15,320 bases of DNA from an uncultured Prevotella sp. (GTDB lineage Bacteria > Bacteroidota > Bacteroidia > Bacteroidales > Bacteroidaceae), in the NCBI GenBank assembly GCA_900772835.1, contig CAAGSA010000066.1, forward strand, positions 1-15,320, written 5' to 3'. This document shows positions 14,677 to 15,320 of this stretch, piece after piece. The notes below the pieces were generated by a model. It ran no database searches and was not told the DNA's origin. It worked only from the letters and a program-made list of their open reading frames with translations. The translations under genes and the position numbers were made by a program. The number at the start of each line of letters is the position of its first letter. Within the stretch, counting starts at the first letter, position 1.

Positions 14677-14895
14677 CTACAGATGCACGGTGCGCCTGTT
14701 GCCCAGTTCCTCCAGCATCCGCGCCTTGTCGGCATCGAGCGTGCCGCGCTTCAGACATCTCATGTTGTACTTCCACCAGTTCAGCAGACGGCGGTTCTCC
14801 ACAATGCGCTTGTCGGGCAACTGATGATGCTCGTCGATATAGCTGCTCAGCTCGCGATAGTTGCTGAGCCATTTCTGTTTCATTTTTTCAGACAT
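14677..14895 (-). CDS. Small helicase-associated (HA)-domain protein
   Basis: A 72-residue, strongly basic protein. The pattern W-(L)SNYRELSSYIDEHHQLPDK followed by LLNWWKYNMRCLKRGTLDADKARMLEELG resembles a single copy of the helicase-associated domain (PF03457 type). That domain normally occurs in several copies at the C-terminus of DEAD/DEAH helicases and probably binds nucleic acid. Here it stands alone with no helicase nearby. The open frame extends upstream to 15054, but that would read through the promoter and add a hydrophobic, low-quality stretch; the ATG at 14895 is 33 bases downstream of a -7 box. A second ATG lies at 14883. Its relation to the glycan genes downstream on the same strand (128 bases) is unclear. 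Confidence 0.65.
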   Translation of the reverse strand: MSEKMKQKWLSNYRELSSYIDEHHQLPDKRIVENRRLLNWWKYNMRCLKRGTLDADKARMLEELGNRRTVHL

Positions 14896-14927
14896 AATAC
14901 ATAGGTATAAAAACGTTAGCAATGTTG

Positions 14928-14958
14928 CAAATATAAAAAGAATATGCGGAAAAGGAAA
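14928..14958 (-). promoter_or_regulatory. Promoter of the small HA-domain gene
   Basis: The minus strand reads TATATTTG (plus-strand 14928-14935), an exact -7 match. A one-mismatch -33 (TTTC, plus-strand 14955-14958) lies 19 bases upstream. It could also supply transcription to the glycan operon by read-through. Confidence 0.55.
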
Positions 14959-15008
14959 CAGAATTATGATTTTTTGGAAATCCGGGTAGTCTTTTCGGTA
15001 GAAATGGT

Positions 15009-15040
15009 ATTGGCGCTTAGAAGAATTATCAATACCTTTG
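15009..15040 (+). promoter_or_regulatory. Promoter of the DUF3737 gene
   Basis: TACCTTTG at 15033-15040 is an exact -7 box; ATTG at 15009-15012 is a one-mismatch -33 box 20 bases upstream. The start would be near 15046, about 32 bases before the ATG. Confidence 0.6.
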
Positions 15041-15077
15041 CAAGAGAAAAACAATAGACAATAAAAACAAAAGCATT

Positions 15078-15320
15078 ATGCAGACAATAAAAGACAAACA
15101 GTTTGGCGGCGAGCGTCCGCTTTTCGGAACTCACGATTTACACATAGACAATGTACTGATTACCGAAGGAGAGTCAGCAATAAAGGAATGTCGTAATATA
15201 AAGGCCACGAACTGCCGTTTCGAGGGTAACTATCCTTTCTGGCATGTTCATGGGTTTGAAATAGAAAACTGCTACTTCGCTGTCGGCGGACGTTCTGCCC
15301 TGTGGTATTGCGACCATCTG
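15078..15320 (+). CDS. DUF3737 family protein (N-terminal 81 residues, runs off the edge)
   Basis: The frame from the ATG at 15078 is open to the right edge. It begins MQTIKDKQFGGERPLFG, then THDLHIDNVLITEGESAIKEC, NCRFEGNYPFW and GGRSALWY, which I recognise as the conserved opening of DUF3737 proteins, predicted parallel beta-helix proteins of unknown function. No signal peptide is visible, so it is probably cytoplasmic. It is divergent from the HA-domain gene across a 182-base region that holds both promoters. Confidence 0.8.
   Translation, partial: MQTIKDKQFGGERPLFGTHDLHIDNVLITEGESAIKECRNIKATNCRFEGNYPFWHVHGFEIENCYFAVGGRSALWYCDHL

Noticed and set aside
14896..15054. N-terminal extension of the HA-domain gene to 15054
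   Set aside because: It would span the gene's own promoter and the DUF3737 promoter, and it contributes a non-conserved hydrophobic stretch.

Overview
The window looks like a chromosomal segment from a member of the Bacteroidales, most likely a Prevotella/Segatella-type gut bacterium. Three things point there: the Bacteroidetes -7 promoter element (TAnnTTTG, with TTTG-like boxes about 19 bases upstream) precedes several genes; start sites sit in A-rich leaders, mostly without a Shine-Dalgarno sequence; and the gene content (divergent FabI, GH127/GH141/DUF3826 glycan genes, DUF3737) fits. This is inferred from sequence features, not from a database match.

Layout. Bases 2-787 hold the C-terminal part of a bleomycin-hydrolase-type aminopeptidase (+), ended by a 20-bp perfect hairpin shared with the convergent enoyl-ACP reductase gene fabI (-, 915-1775). 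The fabI promoter at about 1890-1919 lies in a cluster of GTGCA/TGCAC half-sites. Next is a two-gene minus-strand unit, an ABC-type AAA ATPase followed by a DUF4435/TOPRIM-like protein (3992 down to 2033). This is the gene order and domain pairing of the PARIS anti-phage system (AriA-AriB), in a compact form, and it is the best candidate here for an under-described system. Diverging from it are two drug/metabolite transporters in tandem, EamA and MATE (4102-6490, +).

Bases 6491-7999 hold no convincing gene but are not empty. There is a hairpin, a 17-bp tandem repeat, a well-formed Bacteroidetes promoter (7007-7037), a purine-rich array with 22-bp period, several hairpins and a good intrinsic terminator (7791-7827). 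Together they could define a non-coding RNA of about 0.8 kb. A TauE/SafE-type permease follows (8000-8725, +), then an AT-rich repeat array in which TTCAA recurs every 11 bp.

Bases 9051-14548 are a minus-strand operon-like run of four secreted or lipid-anchored proteins: a TIM-barrel sugar isomerase/epimerase-like protein, a DUF3826 protein, a GH127 enzyme and a GH141-like parallel beta-helix protein. This is a glycan-degradation cassette, probably for plant cell-wall pectin or arabinan side chains; no SusC/SusD pair is in view. Upstream come a repeat block with 22-bp spacing, a 72-residue helicase-associated-domain protein (-), and, divergently, the start of a DUF3737 gene that runs off the right edge.
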